The translations under genes were made by a program, and so were the position numbers. This document shows, in pieces, positions 17,098-24,502 of a stretch of DNA of 64,000 nt. This DNA comes from Caminicella sporogenes DSM 14501. GTDB taxonomy: Bacteria > Bacillota > Clostridia > Peptostreptococcales > Caminicellaceae. The notes beneath the pieces were generated by a model, which did no database searches, was not told the DNA's origin, and worked only from the letters and a program-made list of their open reading frames with translations. The stretch lies in contig NZ_FRAJ01000014.1 of assembly GCF_900142285.1 (NCBI RefSeq), positions 19,180-83,179 of the forward strand, given 5' to 3'. The first letter of the stretch is position 1. The number at the start of each line of letters is the position of its first letter.

Positions 17098-17306
17098 GGG
17101 AGCCCACTCGTGACTCCCCATCTTTGACTTTAATACCACTTTGAGCATTCATCTCAAAGTATCTTTGTCTATTATATTTATATCCATCTGTTAATATTAT
17201 ATTCATAAAAAATAATTGTGTTATATAAATTTCAAAAAAGGTACGTGGGGACTCGCTCGTAGTCCCCATTTTGAATTAATATTACCACTATCCCACTCGT
17301 GAATAG
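17098..17306. repeat. three short hairpins with a shared ACTCGTGA-like loop
   Basis: GGGAG-cccactcgtga-CTCCC (17098-17118), TGGGGACT-cgctcgt-AGTCCCCA (17246-17268) and CTAT-cccactcgtga-ATAG (17288-17306). The stems differ in sequence but pair; the loop core CTCGT is kept. Similar CTCGTG loops occur at 29502-29518 and 29626-29642. The rest of this gap (16923-17333) holds the terminator at 17049 and no convincing gene. Confidence 0.5.
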
Positions 17307-17333
17307 CATCTTTGTATAATTATAATAACATTT

Positions 17334-17996
17334 TTATTCCTTTTTGTCTAGTGATTGTTTTAAAAAGGCATCTCTTATTTGTTTTTCAAATTCCTGCATA
17401 TCCTCAATCCCAAACTCTTGTTTAATTAAAATAAAGCGATTTAATTCCTCTTCTTTCTTAGATAACTCATTTTCTAAATTGCTAATTTTGTCTTTAAGTT
17501 TCCCTATATACACTAATTTATCATCTAGAATATTTTTCAGTTTATCATAATGACGCTTTATATCTACAGAAATTGCTATAGCTTCATCTACAGCATCCAT
17601 CTCAGATGAATCTAGTTTTGTTACAAAGTCTCCTAATCGTGCCTTACTTACACATACTATATTACCTAATAGCACATTACCATCTAAAATAATTTCTCCA
17701 GATTCGTTATATTTATTAGCAATTGGTACCACTACAGGTAATGTAGACTTCGTATGGGTTATTGGTGCAACTATTGTATTAGGTGATGTAACATTACCAG
17801 CATCGCTTTGAAGAATTACGCACGGTCTCTCCTTACACTCTTCACTACCAATTCCTAGACCTAGATTACATCTATAAACCTCACCTCTTTTAACAACTCT
17901 TTTACTTGCCCTACTGGCATTTGAATCAAGGTATAATTTTGTCTTTAACCACTCTAGGTATTGTTGTGTCTTTGATAAATCAATACTTCTTGCCAT
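17334..17996 (-). CDS. PemK/MazF-type toxin with C-terminal coiled coil
   Basis: 220 residues. A leading helix (1-33) is followed by a PemK/MazF fold at about 35-145: RGEVYRCNLG, ERPCVILQSDAGN, TIVAPITHT and a late VCVSKARLGD strand. These match the family's RNA-cleaving toxins. The C-terminus (about 150-205) is a long coiled coil (KLKDKISNLENELSKKEEEL), unusual for MazF. No small antitoxin gene precedes it; the next gene upstream is a phage regulator beyond a terminator. A GGGGAGA ribosome site precedes the ATG. It may be a solitary toxin-like regulator. Confidence 0.82.
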   Translation of the reverse strand: MARSIDLSKTQQYLEWLKTKLYLDSNASRASKRVVKRGEVYRCNLGLGIGSEECKERPCVILQSDAGNVTSPNTIVAPITHTKSTLPVVVPIANKYNESGEIILDGNVLLGNIVCVSKARLGDFVTKLDSSEMDAVDEAIAISVDIKRHYDKLKNILDDKLVYIGKLKDKISNLENELSKKEEELNRFILIKQEFGIEDMQEFEKQIRDAFLKQSLDKKE

Positions 17997-18170
17997 ATCT
18001 TCTCCCCTTTATCTAAAAAATATTTACATAAATAGTAGGATTTCCACCAACTCAATTACATTTCTGCAAATTCAGTATAACATATTTTGCTAAATCTTTT
18101 ATATTGTTTTATTTTACATAAAAACCTATGATTTGTACTTTGATTTAACTTTCTAATTTTCCTGGCATAG

Positions 18171-18205
18171 AAAAGACCCTCTTATTTTTTTATTGAGGGT
18201 CATTA
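18171..18205. terminator. hairpin terminator
   Basis: GACCCTC (18175-18181) and GAGGGTC (18195-18201) pair around a T-rich loop; A-run upstream on the plus strand gives a T-run leftwards. It ends the transcript of the sigma-like regulator. Confidence 0.65.
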
Positions 18206-18213
18206 TATCAAAA

Positions 18214-18280
18214 ATGCTGCGTTTCCTTGGAATCGAATCGATATAACCTCGGCCTATTCAAACAGCATATGGTGCTCTTG
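18214..18280 (-). other. tRNA-like remnant
   Basis: Read leftwards, AAGAGCACC, an anticodon-arm-like CTGTTTGAATAG, CGAGG and a T-arm-like ATCGATTCGATTCC follow one another at roughly tRNA distances, ending in ACGCAGCA. The T-stem pairs poorly and the 5' acceptor half is missing, so it cannot be a functional tRNA. The rest of the gap 17997-18440 holds the terminator and one copy of the 109-nt duplication. Confidence 0.3.
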
Positions 18281-18297
18281 ATTTTTCTATACCTTTA

Positions 18298-18490
18298 CAC
18301 TTTATATAATATCACATGTGATAGGTGTCTTTCTATGTCTTTTACTGCACACTTTTAAAGTTTTATCAATTTCTTTAATCTTGCTAATCATTCTTCTATA
18401 CTTCCTCACTTTATATAATACCACATATGCCAACTGCACTTCACTGCACTTTACTGCACACTTTTAATATTTTATCAATTTCTTTTAGAG
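18298..18490. repeat. diverged 109-nt direct duplication at the 3' end of the sigma-like gene
   Basis: CACTTTATATAATA occurs at 18298 and 18407; TTTACTGCACACTTTTAA occurs at 18341 and 18450, each 109 nt apart; TTTTATCAATTTCTTT recurs at the same offset. The second copy covers the last codons of the regulator gene, so the first copy is a duplicated tail in non-coding DNA. Confidence 0.7.
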
Positions 18491-18872
18491 CTTTACTGTG
18501 AATTTTAAATACTCCTCTTATACTGTAATTCAATTCCTTTGAAATTTCATCCCATGACTTTCCGTTAATATACCTTTTTTCCAGTAACAACTGGCAATTT
18601 ACATCTTCTACTTTATGAATAGTTTCCATAATCTCTGCTTTAAGATCTATAAACCTATCTACCTCATCATTTATCTCATGGCTTAAATCAATAATTTTTA
18701 CAATGGTATTTTCCATGCGACTCTTTTCATTATTTTCACCGGAAACTTTCGTATGAGTAAAACAAGTATTCACCTTCATGGCTAAACTCTTTAGTACTTC
18801 TAACTGTTCAAGCTTGCTGTCTATTCTTTGATTAATTTTATAAACCTGCGACAAATATTCTTTAGCTTTCAT
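18441..18872 (-). CDS. sigma-70-like phage late regulator (DUF1492/ArpU-like)
   Basis: 143 residues, all-helical. The N-terminal coiled coil (INQRIDSKLEQLEVL) is followed by a region-4-like helix-turn-helix at about 98-135: LLLEKRYINGKSWDEISKEL with the recognition helix SIRGVFKIHSKAL. Proteins of this family sit between replication and packaging modules of Gram-positive phages and are thought to switch on late genes. The ATG is preceded by GAGGTGATG, which overlaps the end of the upstream cysteine-rich gene. Its 3' end has been duplicated downstream. Confidence 0.8.
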   Translation of the reverse strand: MKAKEYLSQVYKINQRIDSKLEQLEVLKSLAMKVNTCFTHTKVSGENNEKSRMENTIVKIIDLSHEINDEVDRFIDLKAEIMETIHKVEDVNCQLLLEKRYINGKSWDEISKELNYSIRGVFKIHSKALKEIDKILKVCSKVQ

Positions 18873-18874
18873 CG

Positions 18875-19081
18875 CTACATCACCTCTATTTTTCCACCAT
18901 AGTAGGTTTCAATTATATAATCTCTTTTATCTTTATCCAAAGAAAGTATTCTCTCAAGTGCCTTCTTTTGCCCTAGCTTAAATTCCTCATGAGTTTTATA
19001 AAAAACACATCCATCACATTTTTTCTCAGTAAGTATTTTGCAGCTTCTTTGATTATACGCAAAACAATCTGTTTTATCCAT
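18875..19081 (-). CDS. small cysteine-rich phage protein
   Basis: 68 residues from the ATG at 19081 (AGAGGTG site 5 nt upstream); the longer frame to 19210 has no ribosome site. Four cysteines (C6, C14, C22, C25; motif CDGCVFY) suggest a zinc-binding ribbon, followed by an amphipathic helix (GQKKALERILSLDKDKR). The stop overlaps the ribosome site of the sigma-like gene, so they are translated together. Short proteins of this kind often precede the late regulator in clostridial phages; function unknown. Confidence 0.72.
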   Translation of the reverse strand: MDKTDCFAYNQRSCKILTEKKCDGCVFYKTHEEFKLGQKKALERILSLDKDKRDYIIETYYGGKIEVM

Positions 19082-19504
19082 CACTTCACCTCTTTTATTA
19101 GTCTGCAGTCTGCAGTAAAATATTTTATATGAAGGGAACTGCATTTTTAACTGCAGCAAATCTTCCACAGCTTCTGGCTCTTTCAGTATTCCCTTCAATA
19201 TTCCCGGCAAAGGGACTGCAGATAAATACTAGTTTTTTTCTCTTTGTCTGTATTTTTTATGTTTATTCATCCGGTACTTTTCCTTGTATGCTTTAAAGTT
19301 TTAATTTTCAATAAATTTATTTTATTGTTTTATGTGGGAACATGTTCAATATATATTTATTTATTTTTTTTGTATTGTATATAATATCTTTTTACTATAA
19401 AGTCCTTATAATAAGATAGAACATGTTGGACATCTTTCACCCTTTTGATATTACTGGCTTAAAAAAGTTGAACCGATATTGAACTACCTTGAACCTATGT
19501 TGGA
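19082..19504. other. non-coding AT-rich region with GAACATGTT and TTGRACY repeats
   Basis: No gene. It holds the palindrome GAACATGTTC (19344-19353), a second GAACATGTTGGAC near 19412, and four direct TTGRACY units at 19468, 19479, 19489 and 19500 (spacing 11, 10, 11). Between them lies very AT-rich DNA. The layout resembles iterons beside a replication gene. Confidence 0.45.
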
Positions 19505-21406
19505 CTAGTTAATTTTCACAAAAATTCGATATTTTTTACCATTTATTTTTTTATCAGTGGTTTTAAATTCAAATCTTTTATTAATCTGCCTTGAAAATTC
19601 AATATGACTAAACGGCTGTAAGTTATTATTTAAACAGTATTCTAAATATTTTTTATACACCTCACCAGTTATCTCATTTTCAATTTCTTTTTCATATTCT
19701 TCATAAAACCCAATGATAGGGTTATTTGTTTTTTCATACTCTTTTAGTTCCTTTTCTACTTTGGATGACTTGGTAAAACAGCGGTTTTTCAGCACTCGTT
19801 TCAGTCCTTTAATTCCTAGCAGTATCAAATATTCCATAGATTCTCTCGACCTTAATTCATATTTTATATGTGGCTTAAAATCCGGATCATCAGGAGAAAA
19901 CCTTGCATTAAAGGGAATAATGAGAAGTCTTCTCTGCACAGCTCCTGTTTTATCCTTCACCCTTGGGATATTGTTGGCTGAAAATAAAAGCTTAGAATAG
20001 TTATTAAAATCAAAAGGGTCTTGCCCTTTCTTTTCAGCATTAATCCTTTCTCCTGTTACCAGTTTCTTAAAAATAGATGGATTAGCAATAAATTCATCTC
20101 CTATATCGTCTCCAATGTTGGCCAGTTTTCCAAATAATTCTGCAGTTTTAAATCTTTTCCCCAGTTCTTTTAAATCAAGTGCAGCTATGTTTTTTATGCC
20201 GATTAAATTAGTAACCATATCAAGAAATGTAGATTTTCCGTTTAGTTTGTCACCTGTAAGAATAAAGGCCTTTCCTATCTCATTTCTCCTGTAAAACGTG
20301 TATCCAATAAGTTCTTCTAACACTGCCCTGATTTCACTATCATTACAGCTAATTTTATCTAAGGTTTTATCCGTTAATTTCCAGTAAGCATTAGGGTTAT
20401 AATCCCAGGGAATTTTATTGGTTATAATATATTCAGGAGAATGATCTACAAAGGTATCATTTTTTATGTTATATATACCATTATTAAATGCAATCAAGTT
20501 ATAATCTTCACAGCTTGGCTCTACATCTTCTGCTATAAGCTGTAAATAGCTATATATCTCATTTCGTTTGGTTTTTGTAAGCTCCGGAAGATGTTTAATC
20601 ATAGCTGACTCAATTTCTATGGGTTCACTTTTATAAATTCTATCTTTATATATGTGGAGCTGACTGTTTATTTTTTTAATGTGTTCTTCACTAATTAGAA
20701 ATTTTGCAAATTTATCGTGTAAAAACTTGGATTTTATATAAAAGGTCTGCTTTAAAAATGCTTCATCCCTAAGGATAGTGTCTACTTCTTTATCTGATAG
20801 TGGTGTCTTTAATACATATTGATTTATAATTTTTATGATATTCTTTATAGTATCTTTACTAAAACCCTCTGATTGAAGAGTGAGAATATAGTTAAAGAGA
20901 GCCTGGTTTCTTCCATCTCCTTCTTCTAGAGATTTAAAATCCGGAATACTCTTTTTCTTAAGGGGCTTTAACCACTCTGGTAGAAAATCAATTTCTTCCA
21001 CAGTATCAATTTTGTTAAGCCACCTTCTGGTTTTTCCAAAAACTTTAATAGGTACTAGTGCATTTTGTTCTCCTACTGCAACATCTACCTTAACTCCTAT
21101 TGGAGTCATAAGTTTAGTTTGTTTTTTCTTAACTTCTGTATTTCTAAAATAGAAGTGAATACCTCTATCTGTTTTTAAGATGGCGCTTTTGATGTTTAAT
21201 TCTGTTATTATGTTTTTTACAAGCTTTGCTTCATCTTCATCGTCTATGTCAATTTGCACCATACCGTCTTGTAGGATTCCTGCAAAATCACTATTCATTT
21301 TTCTAATATGGTCATAGCTATAAAATGATGTTTTATTTCGATAAGACTCTATAGGTTTCTTGCCTTTTGTCTTAATATATCCTTTTAAAATTTCCAAATT
21401 ATGCAC
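19505..21406 (-). CDS. VapE/D5-type primase-helicase (phage replication)
   Basis: 633 residues. The N-terminal half is a primase-polymerase-like domain (VQIDIDDEDEA near 50 gives metal-binding acidic residues; ILKTDRGIHFYFR follows). A helical D5 linker comes next. The C-terminal half is a superfamily 3 / VapE AAA helicase with Walker A GDKLNGKST (near 385), Walker B IGDDIGDEF and sensor LLFSANNIPRV. It would open and prime the phage origin. The track start is a GTG at 21406; a TTG at 21397 has a better placed AGGCGG site. Candidate origin DNA lies on both sides. The gene looks intact. Confidence 0.9.
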   Translation of the reverse strand: MHNLEILKGYIKTKGKKPIESYRNKTSFYSYDHIRKMNSDFAGILQDGMVQIDIDDEDEAKLVKNIITELNIKSAILKTDRGIHFYFRNTEVKKKQTKLMTPIGVKVDVAVGEQNALVPIKVFGKTRRWLNKIDTVEEIDFLPEWLKPLKKKSIPDFKSLEEGDGRNQALFNYILTLQSEGFSKDTIKNIIKIINQYVLKTPLSDKEVDTILRDEAFLKQTFYIKSKFLHDKFAKFLISEEHIKKINSQLHIYKDRIYKSEPIEIESAMIKHLPELTKTKRNEIYSYLQLIAEDVEPSCEDYNLIAFNNGIYNIKNDTFVDHSPEYIITNKIPWDYNPNAYWKLTDKTLDKISCNDSEIRAVLEELIGYTFYRRNEIGKAFILTGDKLNGKSTFLDMVTNLIGIKNIAALDLKELGKRFKTAELFGKLANIGDDIGDEFIANPSIFKKLVTGERINAEKKGQDPFDFNNYSKLLFSANNIPRVKDKTGAVQRRLLIIPFNARFSPDDPDFKPHIKYELRSRESMEYLILLGIKGLKRVLKNRCFTKSSKVEKELKEYEKTNNPIIGFYEEYEKEIENEITGEVYKKYLEYCLNNNLQPFSHIEFSRQINKRFEFKTTDKKINGKKYRIFVKIN

Positions 21407-21430
21407 CGCCTTTTTCGATTTTTAAGCTCT

Positions 21431-21644
21431 AATTTGGGTGATTTTCCCCCCAAAACAAGGGGGATTTTATAGGGATTTTAGTGATAAAATCTGATGATTT
21501 TAATTGAAAACCCCCTAAAATCACCAAATCAGCATTAATTTTTAATTGTTTTCTATTAAAATTTTTCTATTTTAGGGCTGTTTTGGTGATAATCTCCAAA
21601 TCAGCCCTAATTTTTTATGAAATTTCCTCAAAATCACCCAAATT
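21431..21644. repeat. origin-like intergenic region with inverted repeats and repeated GGTGATTTT words
   Basis: AATTTGGGTGATTTT (21431-21445) and its exact reverse complement (21630-21644) bracket the region. Between them are CCCCC/GGGGG arms (21446-21463), a 39-nt hairpin with TTAGGGCTG/CAGCCCTAA arms (21572-21610) and further copies of the word AAAATCACC in either orientation. This fills the gap between the primase and BRO genes. Confidence 0.6.
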
Positions 21645-21645
21645 C

Positions 21646-22323
21646 TTATTCACTCCATCCTTCCTTTAGAGCCGTTTCATAGTAGATATTTTTAAGCCTT
21701 TGATAGGTTTCTTCACTGGTTTCACGAAGTTTTCTTCCTAAAAACACCTGCACTGCATCGCCACTTGACATCTGATAAGCATACTCATCAGTATACAGAA
21801 ATTGCAAAAATCGTTCTTCAAGGTCTGTAAGTTTTATAAACTCCTCTGGAAGGTCTATCTCAAATTGCTTACATAAATGCCTTAATGTTACAGCAATGCT
21901 TCTATCAGAGCAATTTTGAGCTACCATAACTTCTTTAATAAGGCGTAGAAAGCGGGTTAATTCGCTTAAACTCGGTTGCTTTTCATTCATAGAATAACTT
22001 CCGGTTTTTCGTAATGTTGGCAGTACCTCTTTAGTAATCCATCTTTTAAATTGCTTTGCCTTTGGTAGTTTTGAAGATAATATTAAAGCATAAAGACCGC
22101 TTTCGTTAATCACTATCACTTCTTGTACTCTTCCTAAATTATCGATGATGGGATGTTTCATCCCGTCATCTTCATCAACGTGCCTTGCGATAGCTTTATG
22201 TGGTTCCTTGTAAACTAAAACTTCAGCTACATCTTTTCCAACAAACCATGGTTCATTGTTAATGATCATACTTCTCACTTCTCCAAAATCTCTATTTTTA
22301 AATACTTTCATCACTTCATTCAT
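21646..22323 (-). CDS. BRO-N domain phage antirepressor
   Basis: 225 residues. A BRO-N DNA-binding domain occupies residues 5-105 (PWFVGKDVAEVL, INESGLYALILSSKLPKAK, FKRWITKEVLPTLRKTGSY). The C-terminal half is helical. BRO/antirepressor proteins regulate phage gene expression or bind DNA during replication. The ATG has a GGTGG site and overlaps the polymerase stop by 8 nt. A second, different antirepressor is encoded at 27918-28715. Confidence 0.85.
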   Translation of the reverse strand: MNEVMKVFKNRDFGEVRSMIINNEPWFVGKDVAEVLVYKEPHKAIARHVDEDDGMKHPIIDNLGRVQEVIVINESGLYALILSSKLPKAKQFKRWITKEVLPTLRKTGSYSMNEKQPSLSELTRFLRLIKEVMVAQNCSDRSIAVTLRHLCKQFEIDLPEEFIKLTDLEERFLQFLYTDEYAYQMSSGDAVQVFLGRKLRETSEETYQRLKNIYYETALKEGWSE

Positions 22324-24015
22324 TGTTTTCCACCTTTCCTATAAAATCAAATAATCGCTTTCTTGCTACCTGAATATACCAATCTTTATCTAATCTTTTA
22401 GGAATTCTTTTGCCTATAACATTTTCATTTTTAATAAAACACTTCTCTGGCGTACCAGCTATTTTTTCTACTCTACCACTATCTTTTACCTTAAATACTC
22501 CTTTATCGTCTTCTTTCTTTGAAGCAAATACCCTAAGGCATTTTTCTGGTAACTTTTTATTGCCGTAAAGGGTGTGGGAATATTTATAGCTTATCTTTAC
22601 TACCTTTTGAAACATCATAAGGTCTTTACAATTGTTTATTGTTTCTTCTACTGGTACTCCTTTAATGAAATATTCTTTTAATGCCAGATTCACAATAGGC
22701 AAATCATTATCAATACTACTTAATTTTTTAACATAGGCTCCTTTAGATTTATAGCTGCCATCGTCTTTGATGATGATATAGTTATTGACATCTTTTTGAT
22801 AGATTTTTTTATAAAGTTCAAATTCCAATTTCATACGGGTTCTTTCTTCCCACTCTGTGCAGATGAATTTTATTTTATTAAGGTCTCTTTTCCCTTTGAT
22901 TTTCCTATTAATCCATCAGTATTGGATTGAATTAAAGTCCAGTAGGGTTCTAGCTTTTCTATTAAATCTAAAAGCAGTAGCTGTCCACCTACGCAGACAT
23001 TGTTGGCCTGTCTTGGGTCATAGAGGTTATTGTATTTATATTTCATAGCCCCGTAGGTACTGTTAAGAACGATTTTAAAGGGAAGCTGCATGGGATTCTT
23101 TTCAGCTTTGAGTCTAAGCCGCTGTTCATAAATTTTCTTGTATAAACTTATGTCTTCTACGTTTCTAGATAAAAAATCATACTCAAGCATTAGGGATGGA
23201 TAAAAGGAAGCTACATCAACATTTACAAGAATACCTTCATCCTGATACTTGTCCCTTGCTCCGTGGAGTCCTCCCCATGCAAATACATGGGGCACTCCAC
23301 TTATAGCTATTTCTAGGGATTTTTCATAACTATGATTATTTGGATCCTTGTACCACTCTACTACATGTTTATATTTTTCTATTTTTAAAGTATTTGGCAG
23401 AATTAAATCAAATTCGTCATTACGAGTTAATTTTCTTGCCTTTAAGATAACTGCTGCAAGTTGTGCTTTCGTTTTACTTATATATTTTAGTGGTAGATTA
23501 AAGGCTTTCAGTAGGGCTACATGGGAGTCAAATTCTTCTTTTCTATGAAGAAAAATCTCCATAGTCTGCTCTACGTCATATGTGCAGTAGCTAACTACTT
23601 CTTGTATTTCTTCTTTTGTTAATTTTCTATCTATATCAAAACTTACTGTGGTTTCTCTGATATCATTTCCCATAAATCCTTCAAGCTCTTTTAAGCTGTT
23701 ATGAGTTGTCATTACATCATATTGATAGAGTTTTATCTTTTGAAATAAAGAGCTGTACTGCCATCCTGGTTTCTTTTCTGATATAATAAATTTGGAGATT
23801 TTATGGGGATTAAAACCTAAAAGGATGCCTTTAAGAATATACTGGTCATAATGACGGCTGTTGTAGCCTATCCAGATATGTTCTTTATGTTTTTCATAAA
23901 ACGATGCTAATTTGTTAGCATCATTTATAACCACATGTTTTTGATGATTTGTAGGGTCTATTATGACGAGAAGCCAATCGTGGGGAAAGACTTCTGCGTC
24001 ATAAAATAAAATCAT
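22316..24015 (-). pseudogene. family B phage DNA polymerase, frameshifted near the catalytic motif C
   Basis: The first 381 codons (24015 to 22870) carry the 3'-5' exonuclease (FYDAEVFPHDW; YDVEQTMEIF) and palm motifs A (DVASFYPS, near 268), B (NSTYGAMKYKY) and C (SNTDG, near 368), then stop. The remainder continues in another frame from about 22905: ICTEWEERTRMKLEFELY, then FELYKKIYQKDVNNY to 22316, as in intact homologues. The 1700-nt total is not a multiple of three, consistent with loss of one base between 22890 and 22920. The break falls right after motif C, so the catalytic core is cut. DUF669 and nuclease neighbours are typical partners. Confidence 0.88.
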
Positions 24016-24017
24016 CT

Positions 24018-24473
24018 CTACTCAACCTCGAATACTTCAACTATTTTAAAGGTCTTAAATCCTTTTTTGGTTTCCCCATACTCCACTGCATACTCATAGG
24101 TTTCATCGATAGCTTCATGGATATTAAGGAGCATATTATGGTACTGGGTGAAACTTTCAAATTCTACTTCAATACAAGACTCTAAAGACCTTAAAAATTC
24201 ATTTGCCATATGAAGTCCATAGGGCGTATGGATAACTTGATTCATAAACAGCATAGAGTTTTTATATTCTCCTTCTAAAATCCTCATCCAGCAACTAACC
24301 ATAGGTTTACCTGTTTTTGATTCTACAAGCTCTAACTTTTCAATTTTTACTTCATAAGTACCAAAGGGTACTTCTTTGTACTCAGCACTGTTACTACTGA
24401 TATTTTTAAGGTCCTCTTTTAGTCCTTTCACATCAAACTCTTTGTCGAATTTTGCAAATACATTATTACTCAT
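24018..24473 (-). CDS. DUF669 phage protein (replication/recombination-associated)
   Basis: 151 residues, beta-rich: VPFGTYEVKIEKLELVESK then a MVSCWMRILEGEYKNSMLF strand region. DUF669 proteins lie beside RecA-like ATPases and polymerases in phages and are thought to bind single-stranded DNA. The ATG follows a GGAGGAAATT site. Between the nuclease-ATPase (gap 29 nt) and the polymerase (overlapping TAG/ATG context), so part of the replication operon. Confidence 0.85.
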   Translation of the reverse strand: MSNNVFAKFDKEFDVKGLKEDLKNISSNSAEYKEVPFGTYEVKIEKLELVESKTGKPMVSCWMRILEGEYKNSMLFMNQVIHTPYGLHMANEFLRSLESCIEVEFESFTQYHNMLLNIHEAIDETYEYAVEYGETKKGFKTFKIVEVFEVE

Positions 24474-24502
24474 GACAATTTCCTCCTTTTAATTTAAAAT
24501 TT

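Noticed and set aside
10966..19353. The word TGTGGGAACATGT before the SHOCT gene and in the gap before the primase
   Set aside because: A 13-nt repeat is expected by chance in a window of this size; no context supports it.
19344..19353. GAACATGTTC as a LexA site
   Set aside because: The Gram-positive LexA box needs GAAC-N4-GTTC; here the spacer is two bases.
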